NCBI GenBank assembly: GCA_018830885.1
Contig: JAHJRI010000311.1
Coordinates: forward strand, 1-44,036
Reading direction: 5' to 3'
DNA: 44,036 nt
Source: a bacterium
GTDB taxonomy: Bacteria; SAR324; XYD2-FULL-50-16
Within the stretch, counting starts at the first letter, position 1. Every line of letters begins with the position of its first letter. Below the pieces are notes generated by a model, which was given only the letters and a program-made list of their open reading frames with translations, was not told the origin of the DNA and did not search any database. Below, piece after piece: positions 17,806 to 25,101 of the stretch. The position numbers were made by a program, and so were the translations under genes.

Positions 17806-19317
17806 CTATATTAATGATTTTTTTTGTGTAAACCAACGCGCGGCAGTTGTCCAGAGTGATTCTTCTCTGGCAGATTCCAGGATCTGCTGGCTGTTCGCAT
17901 CATAGTGCAGATCCAGGGCTGCGATCATGGCTGCAATCTGCTCATCTTCTGGACGCTTCAATTCCTGGAAAATCTTATTTCTTTTTGCCTGATCGGGAAT
18001 AAATGAAATATTGATTTTGCGATCTTTGAAATCTTTTGAATTCAGTATGGCCCGCATTAGAGGGATATTGGTCTTGATGCCATCTATAAAGAAATTGTCC
18101 AGTGCAACTTTCATTCGGCTGATTGCCTCTTTTCGGGTGGCATCTCGGACAATCACCTTGGCAATCATGGGATCATAGAATGTTGCGACGGTATCCCCGC
18201 TGAAAACATTGGCCTGGACGTTAATGCCCTGCCCGAAGGGGTAGTAGAACCGATCAATCCTGCCAGGAGAAGGGGCAAAATTATTATCAGGATCTTCTGC
18301 ACAAATGGAAACACTGATGACATGGCCGTTTTTTCTGATACGGTCTGATTTGACTCTCAAAGGCAGGCCAGAGAATATCCGGATCTGCTCCTTTAGCAGA
18401 TCGACACCTGTGAGCAGTCCCGTGCCGGTGTAAAAAGGTTGTATGTAGCCATTGACTTTAAGGAAATAGGTAACATCCTCGTCAACCAGGAATTCAACAG
18501 ATGAAAATCCACAAATATCGAGTTTTGTGATCAGTTGGCGGATCACCTGTTTTAACTGTTCTCTTTTCTCTGCGGTGATGATCTGAGACGGGGTTTCAAC
18601 CAACTGTTTCTGAAATCGTCTCTGGACAGAACACCATTGTTCGGGGAAAACGGCCACATTGCCCATTTTGTCTCTGAGCACCGGGAATTCGATATGGTGT
18701 GCTTTTGGCAGAAACTTCTCCATAAATACATCACTTGAATTCATGGCGTACTTATGACACTGGGACTGAATGTATTCATAGGTAGACCGGAGTTCTGTCG
18801 GCTTTTCCACGACTCTGAGTCCCTTTCCGCCATATCCGTGTGTTGCCTTTATCAACAATGGGTAGCCAATAGCAGCGGCCTCCTTCTTGATTTCTGAATA
18901 CTCTGAACAGTTATTGGAACCCGGCAGGATATACATTCCGAGTTTCATGGCCTGTTTTTTTATCAACGGCTTATCTGAAAGATTGTGTATTCCTTCCAGT
19001 GTCGGGGCGATGGTTGTAATTCCTATATTTTGAAGCTTCTTGATAAATCCGGCATGTTGGGATAAAAATCCATACCCGGAAAGTACCGCGTCCACTTTCA
19101 GGGATTTTGCAAGGTTGACGATCTGGTCAACATCTGCATAAGCGCGCGTCGTTGATGAATTCTGAATTTCATATGCTTCATCTGCATTACGAACGCCGGC
19201 ACTGTTCTCATCTTCTGCTTCGAATATGGCAATGGCTTTGCCACCCAGTTCCTGAACGGCTCTGACACAATTTGCCAGGATCAGACCTCGATTGGCTATT
19301 AAAACCTTTGAAAACAT
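17806..19317 (-). CDS. Biotin-carboxylase-like subunit with a degraded bicarbonate/biotin site (pseudo-enzyme)
   Basis: A 503-residue protein aligning along the length of biotin carboxylase (AccC about 449 residues) plus about 55 extra C-terminal residues. The ATP-grasp half is kept: ANRG (8-11), GYGFLS, Lys116, Lys156 with GYGGKG, Glu200-Lys201 and EDPDNN. Numbering runs one behind E. coli AccC. Key residues are replaced: Glu288 by Lys287, Arg292 by Tyr291, Val295 by Pro294, Glu296 by Phe295, His236 by Phe235 and Arg338 by Ser337. Lys237, Glu275, Asn289 and Gln293 remain. Loss of Arg292, Glu296 and Arg338 should abolish bicarbonate activation and biotin carboxylation. It starts at ATG 19317 with GGAG upstream, between carboxyltransferase and carrier genes. 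It may be a structural or ATP-sensing subunit; the function is not known. Confidence 0.88.
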   Translation of the reverse strand: MFSKVLIANRGLILANCVRAVQELGGKAIAIFEAEDENSAGVRNADEAYEIQNSSTTRAYADVDQIVNLAKSLKVDAVLSGYGFLSQHAGFIKKLQNIGITTIAPTLEGIHNLSDKPLIKKQAMKLGMYILPGSNNCSEYSEIKKEAAAIGYPLLIKATHGYGGKGLRVVEKPTELRSTYEYIQSQCHKYAMNSSDVFMEKFLPKAHHIEFPVLRDKMGNVAVFPEQWCSVQRRFQKQLVETPSQIITAEKREQLKQVIRQLITKLDICGFSSVEFLVDEDVTYFLKVNGYIQPFYTGTGLLTGVDLLKEQIRIFSGLPLRVKSDRIRKNGHVISVSICAEDPDNNFAPSPGRIDRFYYPFGQGINVQANVFSGDTVATFYDPMIAKVIVRDATRKEAISRMKVALDNFFIDGIKTNIPLMRAILNSKDFKDRKINISFIPDQAKRNKIFQELKRPEDEQIAAMIAALDLHYDANSQQILESAREESLWTTAARWFTQKKSLI

Positions 19318-19479
19318 ATGACATGCTCCACGTTGAATATCCTTTCAGTCAAAAAGGGAGTTGACTCAAACATAAAAAAAGTAGTTGATGGTTGAAGATG
19401 TGGCTGGCAATTTCCCGATTTCCTCCTGAAATCAACCCTGCTTGCCGACTATCGACTTCTCAATTTTGATAAAGCCCTC

Positions 19480-21072
19480 TTAGAGGGGAATATTCCCATG
19501 TTTGCGTTTGGGTGCTGGAACCGTTTTTCCGGTCAATGAGACCAGGTATCGACCGACGATATTGCGTGTTTCACGCGGCTCGATCACGTCATCGATATAT
19601 CCCTGGGAAGCTGCTATTTTGGGATTGCTGATGGTTTCCATGTACAATACCTCACACTCTTTTGCTTTCTTGAGGGGGTTTTTGGCTTCCGCAATCTCCT
19701 TTTTAAACACGATGTTGACAGCCCCCTTCGGCCCCATGACCGCTATTTCAGAACCGGGCCAGGCAACAACCATATCCGCCCCCAGGTGTTTGGAACACAT
19801 ACAGATGTAAGCCCCACCATACGCCTTGCGCAGAATAACCGTCAGTTTTGCAACAGTCGCTTCGCTGTATGCATAAAGGAGTTTCGCACCATGTCGAATG
19901 ATCCCGGCATACTCCTGATCGGTCCCTGGCAGAAATCCTGGAACATCGACAAGTGTCACCAGCGGAATATTGAAAGCATCACAAAATCGGACAAATCTGG
20001 CAGCCTTATCAGAGGCATTGACGTCCAGACATCCTGCAAGCTCTCTCGGATTGTTGGCTATTAAACCGATGGTTCTGCCATATAATCGGGCAAATCCAAT
20101 GAGAATATTTTTCGCATACTCTGACTGGAGTTCAAAAAAAGACAAGGGATCCACAATCGATTCGATGACCTGGTATATATCGTAGGGTTTGGTCGTATTT
20201 GAAGGGACGAGGTTTTCCTGCGGGATATCACTGCTGATTGGCGTTCCAGCCTGATCCGTCAGGGGAGGAAGTTCCAGGTTGCTGGAAGGCAGATAGGAAA
20301 GCAGTTTTTTTACCCAGTCCAAGGTCGATTCGTCATTTTCCCCGACATAAGTGGCCACTCCGGATCGTTCCATATGAATATCAGGGCCGCCGAGTTCGTT
20401 TTTAGTGACGACCTCGCCTGTAACAGACCGGATCACATCGGGACCGGTGATGAACATGTTCGAGGTATCCTTGACCATGACGATAAAATCGGTGATCCCG
20501 GGCGAATAAACGGCCCCGCCGGCACAGGGCCCCATAATGACACTGATCTGGGGTATGACCCCGGACGCTTTGGTATTGCGGTAAAAGATCTCGCCGTAAC
20601 CGGCCAGAGCCCCGATCCCTTCCTGTATTCTGGCTCCTACAGAGTCATTGAGCGTGATCATGGGAGCACCGTTTTGAATGGCCAGATCCATGATGGCCGC
20701 GATTTTTTTACCATGCATCTCACCCAGGGAGCCGCCCAAAACGGTGAAATCCTGTGCAGCAATGTAAATCAGCTGCCCATTGACCTGGCCGAAACCGGTC
20801 ACGACACCATCACCCGGTGTTTTGCTTTTTTCAAGACCAAAGTTTTCGTTGTGAAGTTCAATAAAACCTCCCGTTTCAACAAAGGTTCCCGGGTCCAGGA
20901 GATATTCGATGCGCTGCCAGACAGTCATCTTTCCTTTGATATTCTGGGCTTTCAAGCGTGCCTCTCCGCCGCCCAGTCGCATGAAAAACTTCTCTTTCTT
21001 GAGGTTTTTAATACGTTCTCGATTGATTTTATCTATTTGCAAAGCAGGTCTCCGGGTCGGGTGTTGAATCAT
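19480..21072 (-). CDS. Acyl-CoA carboxyltransferase subunit (PccB / methylmalonyl-CoA decarboxylase alpha type)
   Basis: A crotonase-fold carboxyltransferase, 530 residues from ATG 21072; an ATG at 21105 or a TTG at 21117 would add 11 or 15 residues. Family motifs are intact: LGGGEARLK, GGSLGEMHG, GPCAGGAVYSPGITDF (first oxyanion hole), GGPDIHMERSGVA, FVDVPGF-type LVDVPGFLPGTDQEY and RKAYGGAY. The residue after GGAY, Asp in propionyl-CoA-specific enzymes, is Ile (438 counted from the TTG at 21117). In the Streptomyces acyl-CoA carboxylases this change goes with acceptance of acetyl- or butyryl-CoA. The enzyme moves CO2 between biotin and an acyl-CoA, and also serves transcarboxylases and decarboxylases. 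It leads the operon, 162 bp before the carboxylase-like gene. Confidence 0.9.
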   Translation of the reverse strand: MIQHPTRRPALQIDKINRERIKNLKKEKFFMRLGGGEARLKAQNIKGKMTVWQRIEYLLDPGTFVETGGFIELHNENFGLEKSKTPGDGVVTGFGQVNGQLIYIAAQDFTVLGGSLGEMHGKKIAAIMDLAIQNGAPMITLNDSVGARIQEGIGALAGYGEIFYRNTKASGVIPQISVIMGPCAGGAVYSPGITDFIVMVKDTSNMFITGPDVIRSVTGEVVTKNELGGPDIHMERSGVATYVGENDESTLDWVKKLLSYLPSSNLELPPLTDQAGTPISSDIPQENLVPSNTTKPYDIYQVIESIVDPLSFFELQSEYAKNILIGFARLYGRTIGLIANNPRELAGCLDVNASDKAARFVRFCDAFNIPLVTLVDVPGFLPGTDQEYAGIIRHGAKLLYAYSEATVAKLTVILRKAYGGAYICMCSKHLGADMVVAWPGSEIAVMGPKGAVNIVFKKEIAEAKNPLKKAKECEVLYMETISNPKIAASQGYIDDVIEPRETRNIVGRYLVSLTGKTVPAPKRKHGNIPL

Positions 21073-21117
21073 TGGAACAGATCGTGATCCCAAAGTGAAA
21101 ATCATTTTGATGATCAA

Positions 21118-21489
21118 CAGTCAATACGATACGTTGGTTTTTTTTAGAGGATCACCATTGGATGTTTTTAGACCATGGTTAATTTTGGTTATAGAAAATA
21201 GAGATGTTTTAGTAAACTGTTTTCTTGCTTTGAAAGGATCGTCAAGTCTCTGACTGTATTAAATACAGCGGATCCACAACATTTTTAAATATAGCGGATC
21301 CGCTCTGCAAATTTGTGTAAATGAAAACCGTTTTTAGCAACCGATAATTTGCGGTTGCGACTTTCTTTAAAAAATTCAGGAAATTTACTGCATTTGCCCT
21401 TTCTCAGATCGCAATATCTTGGTATAAAAAAGGTCACACAATCACAGGCACAAAGAATAGAATGCGTCAATCACAGATAAATATGGAGA
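21118..21489. other. Divergent regulatory region between the carboxyltransferase and hydroxyacyl-CoA dehydrogenase genes
   Basis: 372 bp without a gene. It holds the palindrome and direct-repeat pair at 21254-21304. No convincing sigma70 promoter pair was found for either gene, although TATAAA at 21422-21427 is a possible -10 box. Confidence 0.5.
21254..21304. promoter_or_regulatory. Paired palindromic repeats, possible operator
   Basis: CTGTATTAAATACAG (21254-21268) is a perfect 15-base palindrome and AGCGGATCCGCT (21293-21304) a perfect 12-base one. A 17-base direct repeat with one mismatch links them: TTAAATACAGCGGATCC (21259-21275) and TTAAATATAGCGGATCC (21285-21301), 26 bp start to start. 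Such spacing, between divergent acyl-CoA genes, suits a dimeric regulator bound at two sites. The regulator is not identified. Confidence 0.45.
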
Positions 21490-21495
21490 ATGGGT

Positions 21496-22347
21496 ATGTC
21501 AGTTAAAACATTTGGCGTTGTTGGCGCCGGGCAGATGGGGAACGGCATTGCGCAGGTAGCTGCAGCATCCGGACTGGATGTGATCATGAACGATATTAAG
21601 ACGGAATTTGTTGAGAAAGGTAAGGCCAACATCGAGAAGAACCTGTCCCGCAACGTCGAGAAAGGAAAAATCACCGCCGCTGAGAAGGACGGCATACTCA
21701 GCCGTATTAAAACCAGCATCGATCTAAAGGATCTTCAAAAAGCAGATTTTATTGTAGAGGCTGCAACCGAGAATGAAACCCTGAAATTAAATATTTTCAG
21801 GAACCTCGATGAAATATGCCCCCCCGAGGTCATCCTGGCAACCAACACCTCTTCCATTCCCATCGGTCGGATTGCCGGTGCAACAACGCGCCCGGAACTG
21901 ATCATCGGCATGCATTTCATGAACCCGGTACCCGTGATGAAACTGGTCGAGGTTATCAAAGGTCTGGCAACATCTGAGGCTACTTTCAAAACAACCTGGG
22001 AACTATCTACAAAATTTGGTAAAACACCCGCTGAAGCAAACGATTTTCCTGGATTCATTGCCAACAGGATTCTCATGCCGATGATCAACGAAGCCGTTTT
22101 CTGCCTGTACCAGAATGTGGGGACCTGCGAAAATATTGATACAGTCATGAAACTGGGGATGAACCATCCGATGGGACCTCTGGCGCTGGCCGATCTGATT
22201 GGTTTGGATACCTGCCTGGCAATTATGGATACGCTCTATGATGGTTTCAAAGATTCCAAATATCGCCCCTGCCCGCTCTTGAGGAAATATGTCGAAACAG
22301 GCTGGCTGGGTAAAAAAACAGGTCGGGGTTTCTATCAATATGACTGA
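21496..22347 (+). CDS. hbd: 3-hydroxybutyryl-CoA / 3-hydroxyacyl-CoA dehydrogenase
   Basis: A 283-residue short-form 3-hydroxyacyl-CoA dehydrogenase. The Rossmann motif FGVVGAGQMGNGIAQVAA is at the N-terminus. The catalytic region GMHFMNPVPVMKLVEVIKG has the active His of HFMNP, and NDFPGFIANRILMPMINEA starts the C-terminal domain. It oxidises (S)-3-hydroxyacyl-CoA with NAD in beta-oxidation or the reverse in butyrate formation. GGAG lies seven bases before ATG 21496 and only two before ATG 21490, so I prefer 21496. It is divergent from the carboxyltransferase gene and leads a short plus-strand run. Confidence 0.95.
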   Translation: MSVKTFGVVGAGQMGNGIAQVAAASGLDVIMNDIKTEFVEKGKANIEKNLSRNVEKGKITAAEKDGILSRIKTSIDLKDLQKADFIVEAATENETLKLNIFRNLDEICPPEVILATNTSSIPIGRIAGATTRPELIIGMHFMNPVPVMKLVEVIKGLATSEATFKTTWELSTKFGKTPAEANDFPGFIANRILMPMINEAVFCLYQNVGTCENIDTVMKLGMNHPMGPLALADLIGLDTCLAIMDTLYDGFKDSKYRPCPLLRKYVETGWLGKKTGRGFYQYD

Positions 22348-22390
22348 TAAGGGATGGCGATTACAACAACCCACAGACTGAGGCTGGATT

Positions 22391-22897
22391 TTGGTTTATT
22401 CGCTGACCGAGCATAACAATACTGTCGCGTCTCCAATACTCAGACAGATTCATTTCAGCCTGCTGTCTCCCTACTCTATTGCCGGTATGGGGGAACCCTG
22501 GCTTGATAAAATGGCAGCTACCCATGCCGCGCTGAAAGCATCTGGAATTGGCGCCATTCTGACACTGACCGAAGACAACATGTACGGCAACCTGCATGTT
22601 CAGGCGGGATTCAGCGTTCAGCATGAACCGATCGATGACGCGGAGCCACCCACAAACCTGGCGATGGACCGGGCGTTGGTGTTTATCAATCAGGCACAGG
22701 AGAGACAGCTGGGTGTTGCGGTTCACTGCCTGGAAGGTCGCGGAAGGACTGGAACCGTCCTTTGCGCCTGGCTGGCATGCAAAGAACAGCTTGCTTGCGA
22801 GCAAGCGATCAGCAGATTAAGAAAATTACGTCCCTATACAGCGCTTTCAACCAGTCAGCAGGCGTTTCTTCATCTTTACCTGAAATCAAGGCTTTGA
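22391..22897 (+). CDS. Dual-specificity-type protein phosphatase
   Basis: A 168-residue cysteine phosphatase. The P-loop HCLEGRGRTG contains Cys113 and Arg119, and the upstream acid loop IDDAEPP supplies Asp82/83. The N-terminal SPYSIAGMGEPW matches the start of small archaeal/DUSP23-type phosphatases, so translation must begin upstream of the ATG at 22487. The best in-frame candidate is TTG 22391. It would dephosphorylate proteins or small phosphorylated compounds; the substrate is unknown. It lies 43 bp after hbd. Confidence 0.85.
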   Translation: MVYSLTEHNNTVASPILRQIHFSLLSPYSIAGMGEPWLDKMAATHAALKASGIGAILTLTEDNMYGNLHVQAGFSVQHEPIDDAEPPTNLAMDRALVFINQAQERQLGVAVHCLEGRGRTGTVLCAWLACKEQLACEQAISRLRKLRPYTALSTSQQAFLHLYLKSRL

Positions 22898-22951
22898 TCC
22901 TTTTTTGGCGGTATCAAAATCCTGATTCAAGGAATAGCCAGTCAAAATCAT

Positions 22952-23308
22952 ATGGTTAATCAGGATGCGTTTAAAGACCCGATTGTCGATGTAGAATTCC
23001 TGGAAACCAGGAAGGATATGGGAAATTCCTTTTTCAAAAATCTGGTCGAAGTATTCAATCTTGAAATCCTGACACTGATCACCCAATTGAAAAAAAGCTA
23101 TCAGGCAGGCGATTTTGAGGCTGTAAAAAACCATGGGCATAAGCTGAAAGGCATGAGCATGAATCTGGGGGCCGTCTATCTCAGTCGTCTTGGAGAAGAG
23201 ATCGAGGAGTCCCGGCCTGAGACTCTTCAGCGCGCTGTCGGCCAATTGGACGATGCCTATGATAAAACACAGCAGGTATTGGCCGGGATGGTCAAGGAGT
23301 CGATCTGA
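22952..23308 (+). CDS. Stand-alone HPt (histidine phosphotransfer) protein
   Basis: A 118-residue four-helix HPt domain. The phosphotransfer motif HKLKGMSMNLGA has the acceptor His63 and the characteristic KG and NLG positions. No kinase or receiver domain is attached, so it should relay phosphate between a hybrid histidine kinase and a response regulator encoded elsewhere. It is the third gene of the hbd run, 54 bp after the phosphatase, and converges with the phosphofructokinase with an 9-bp gap. Confidence 0.88.
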   Translation: MVNQDAFKDPIVDVEFLETRKDMGNSFFKNLVEVFNLEILTLITQLKKSYQAGDFEAVKNHGHKLKGMSMNLGAVYLSRLGEEIEESRPETLQRAVGQLDDAYDKTQQVLAGMVKESI

Positions 23309-23317
23309 AGCTGGATA

Positions 23318-24628
23318 TTAGGTCCCCGGAGATGGTTCATTAATGAATTCCGGTTGTCCGGTTGATTGCAGGACATTGATCCAGAGTCGTGAACTGGGGT
23401 GGATCTGTTTCCTTTCCGCAATTGCCAATTGAATGGGTAATTGGCAATAGACGCCATGCCAGATCGAAACAAGCACTTCCGTTTTACCGGCCATTGCCGC
23501 ATGAACGGCATTCTGACCGAGGATAGCACTGAACAGGCCATCATTGGTATTGGCAGAGACCGAACGGATGATATAACTGGGATCGATATATTTGAGGTTA
23601 ATCTCAATATTCAATTTCTGGAAATATTTCTGGATCGCGTCCTGGAGGTACTTCCCGATATCCTTGAGTCTGATATTGCCAGATTCATCGGTTTTCACCT
23701 CATCCGACTCAAAGAAATACTGGCCTGCCCCTTCAGCCACAACAATGACAGCATGGGACCGTTTTTCAAGACGTGATCGGAGTACTTCAAAAAATCCCCT
23801 GGGACCTTCCAGCTCAAATTCAACCTCTGGAATTAAAACAAAATTGACGTCCCGTTGCGCTACCGCAGCAGTTGCCGCGATAAAGCCCGAATAGCGACCC
23901 ATTAGTTTCACCAGACCAATACCATTGGGATAAGACTGGGCCTCGGTATGGGCACATTGAATCGCCTGCGTGGCAGTATCAACAGCTGTTTCAAATCCAA
24001 ATGAGCGGGAAACACAGGAGATATCGTTGTCAATTGTTTTTGGAATAGAAACAACTGCGATTTTGAGACCCCTTTCCGATACTTCCCGGGCTATCTTTGC
24101 AGCCGCATTCAGCGTTCCGTCCCCGCCTATGATGAATAGCATATTCATGTTTTGTCTTTCCAGGGCATCGACGATCCGTTCAATGGATTGAGCCCCCCGG
24201 GAAGAGCCGAGGATGGTGCCCCCCTGTTCGTGTATGTCAGCGACAACATCTGGTGTCAAAGGCATCAAAGGATGACCATATTCGGGAATAAACCCCTGAA
24301 AACCATACCGGATACCAAAAATGCTGCGCACATGATAGCCATGATAAAGCCCCAGAACGACTGCCCGGATGACATTATTCAGACCGGGACACAAACCACC
24401 GCAAGTCACAATGCCTGCCGTTACCTTTGTGGGGTCAAAATAGATATATTCCTCTGGTTGTGATAACTCAAACGCAACCGGCGGCTCCATCACATTCAGT
24501 CCCGGATAAGGGTGATACAATATCTGCTCATTTAGTGATCTTCCATGGGATAGATTCATCGGAGATTTGATCGTCGCCGGTCCAAGTCGCTTCACCTTTG
24601 TATCTTCAGCTGTAAATTTGGGTTTCAT
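23318..24628 (-). CDS. pfkA: 6-phosphofructokinase, plant/TP0108-like group
   Basis: A 436-residue PFK from the ATG at 24628, which has AGGA six bases upstream; an in-frame start at 24697 lacks support. Motifs are CGGLCPGLNNVIRAVV (phosphate-binding), IGGDGTLNAAAKIA, IPKTIDND (catalytic Asp), MGRYSGFIA and AEGAGQ. GGDGT, with Gly where PPi-dependent enzymes have Asp, points to ATP use, while PKTIDND rather than PGTIDND is the combination found in plant-like PFKs. It phosphorylates fructose 6-phosphate in glycolysis. The upstream extension of about 80 residues before the core is usual for this group. Confidence 0.9.
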   Translation of the reverse strand: MKPKFTAEDTKVKRLGPATIKSPMNLSHGRSLNEQILYHPYPGLNVMEPPVAFELSQPEEYIYFDPTKVTAGIVTCGGLCPGLNNVIRAVVLGLYHGYHVRSIFGIRYGFQGFIPEYGHPLMPLTPDVVADIHEQGGTILGSSRGAQSIERIVDALERQNMNMLFIIGGDGTLNAAAKIAREVSERGLKIAVVSIPKTIDNDISCVSRSFGFETAVDTATQAIQCAHTEAQSYPNGIGLVKLMGRYSGFIAATAAVAQRDVNFVLIPEVEFELEGPRGFFEVLRSRLEKRSHAVIVVAEGAGQYFFESDEVKTDESGNIRLKDIGKYLQDAIQKYFQKLNIEINLKYIDPSYIIRSVSANTNDGLFSAILGQNAVHAAMAGKTEVLVSIWHGVYCQLPIQLAIAERKQIHPSSRLWINVLQSTGQPEFINEPSPGT

Positions 24629-24697
24629 TATTAATCCTGAATCATATAGACGGTTTTGCCAGACAATCTGAGAAAATAGTGGGGTTCCGTGTGACAT

Positions 24698-25101
24698 ATC
24701 TCATATTATGTCAAAAGTTAAACAGAAGTAAAGAGTTACATCTTTTTTCCTTGTCGCTTTAGCCTTCCATAAGTAGGCTGTTATTAACATCGTATTGGAA
24801 AACCAACCTATATCCGAGCCTGCGTGATTCTGGTACATTAAGCCGCTGGGAATCGATTTAAGGTATCAGTCCAGACGCCTTTTCCAGTCAATATACTGCT
24901 GATTCAAAGAAGTGTAAATCAATCCAGCGATCTGTATCCAGTGGAAGAACAATGCGAAAGGATAAGGCTGCTAAATTCGTTGAGCAAATAGGGATAACCC
25001 GCCAAAACCGATTTTTATGAGATGGATAATTTTTCAGTCTCTTGATGGGACGCCTGTTTAACGATTTACGCGAAATATGTTAATCATGTTTACATAAGCC
25101 T
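24698..25101. other. Intergenic region between divergent pfk and HEAT-protein genes
   Basis: 404 bp, counted from the outer in-frame limit of pfk. It contains no recognisable RNA or repeat. A 22-codon open frame (24952-25020, ATG preceded by GGAAG at five bases) could be a leader peptide, but there is no further support. No strong promoter pair is visible. Confidence 0.4.

Noticed and set aside
20374..21087. A 237-codon open frame on the plus strand
   Set aside because: It lies wholly antisense to the strongly recognisable carboxyltransferase gene, and its protein shows no domain. It is a codon-usage shadow.
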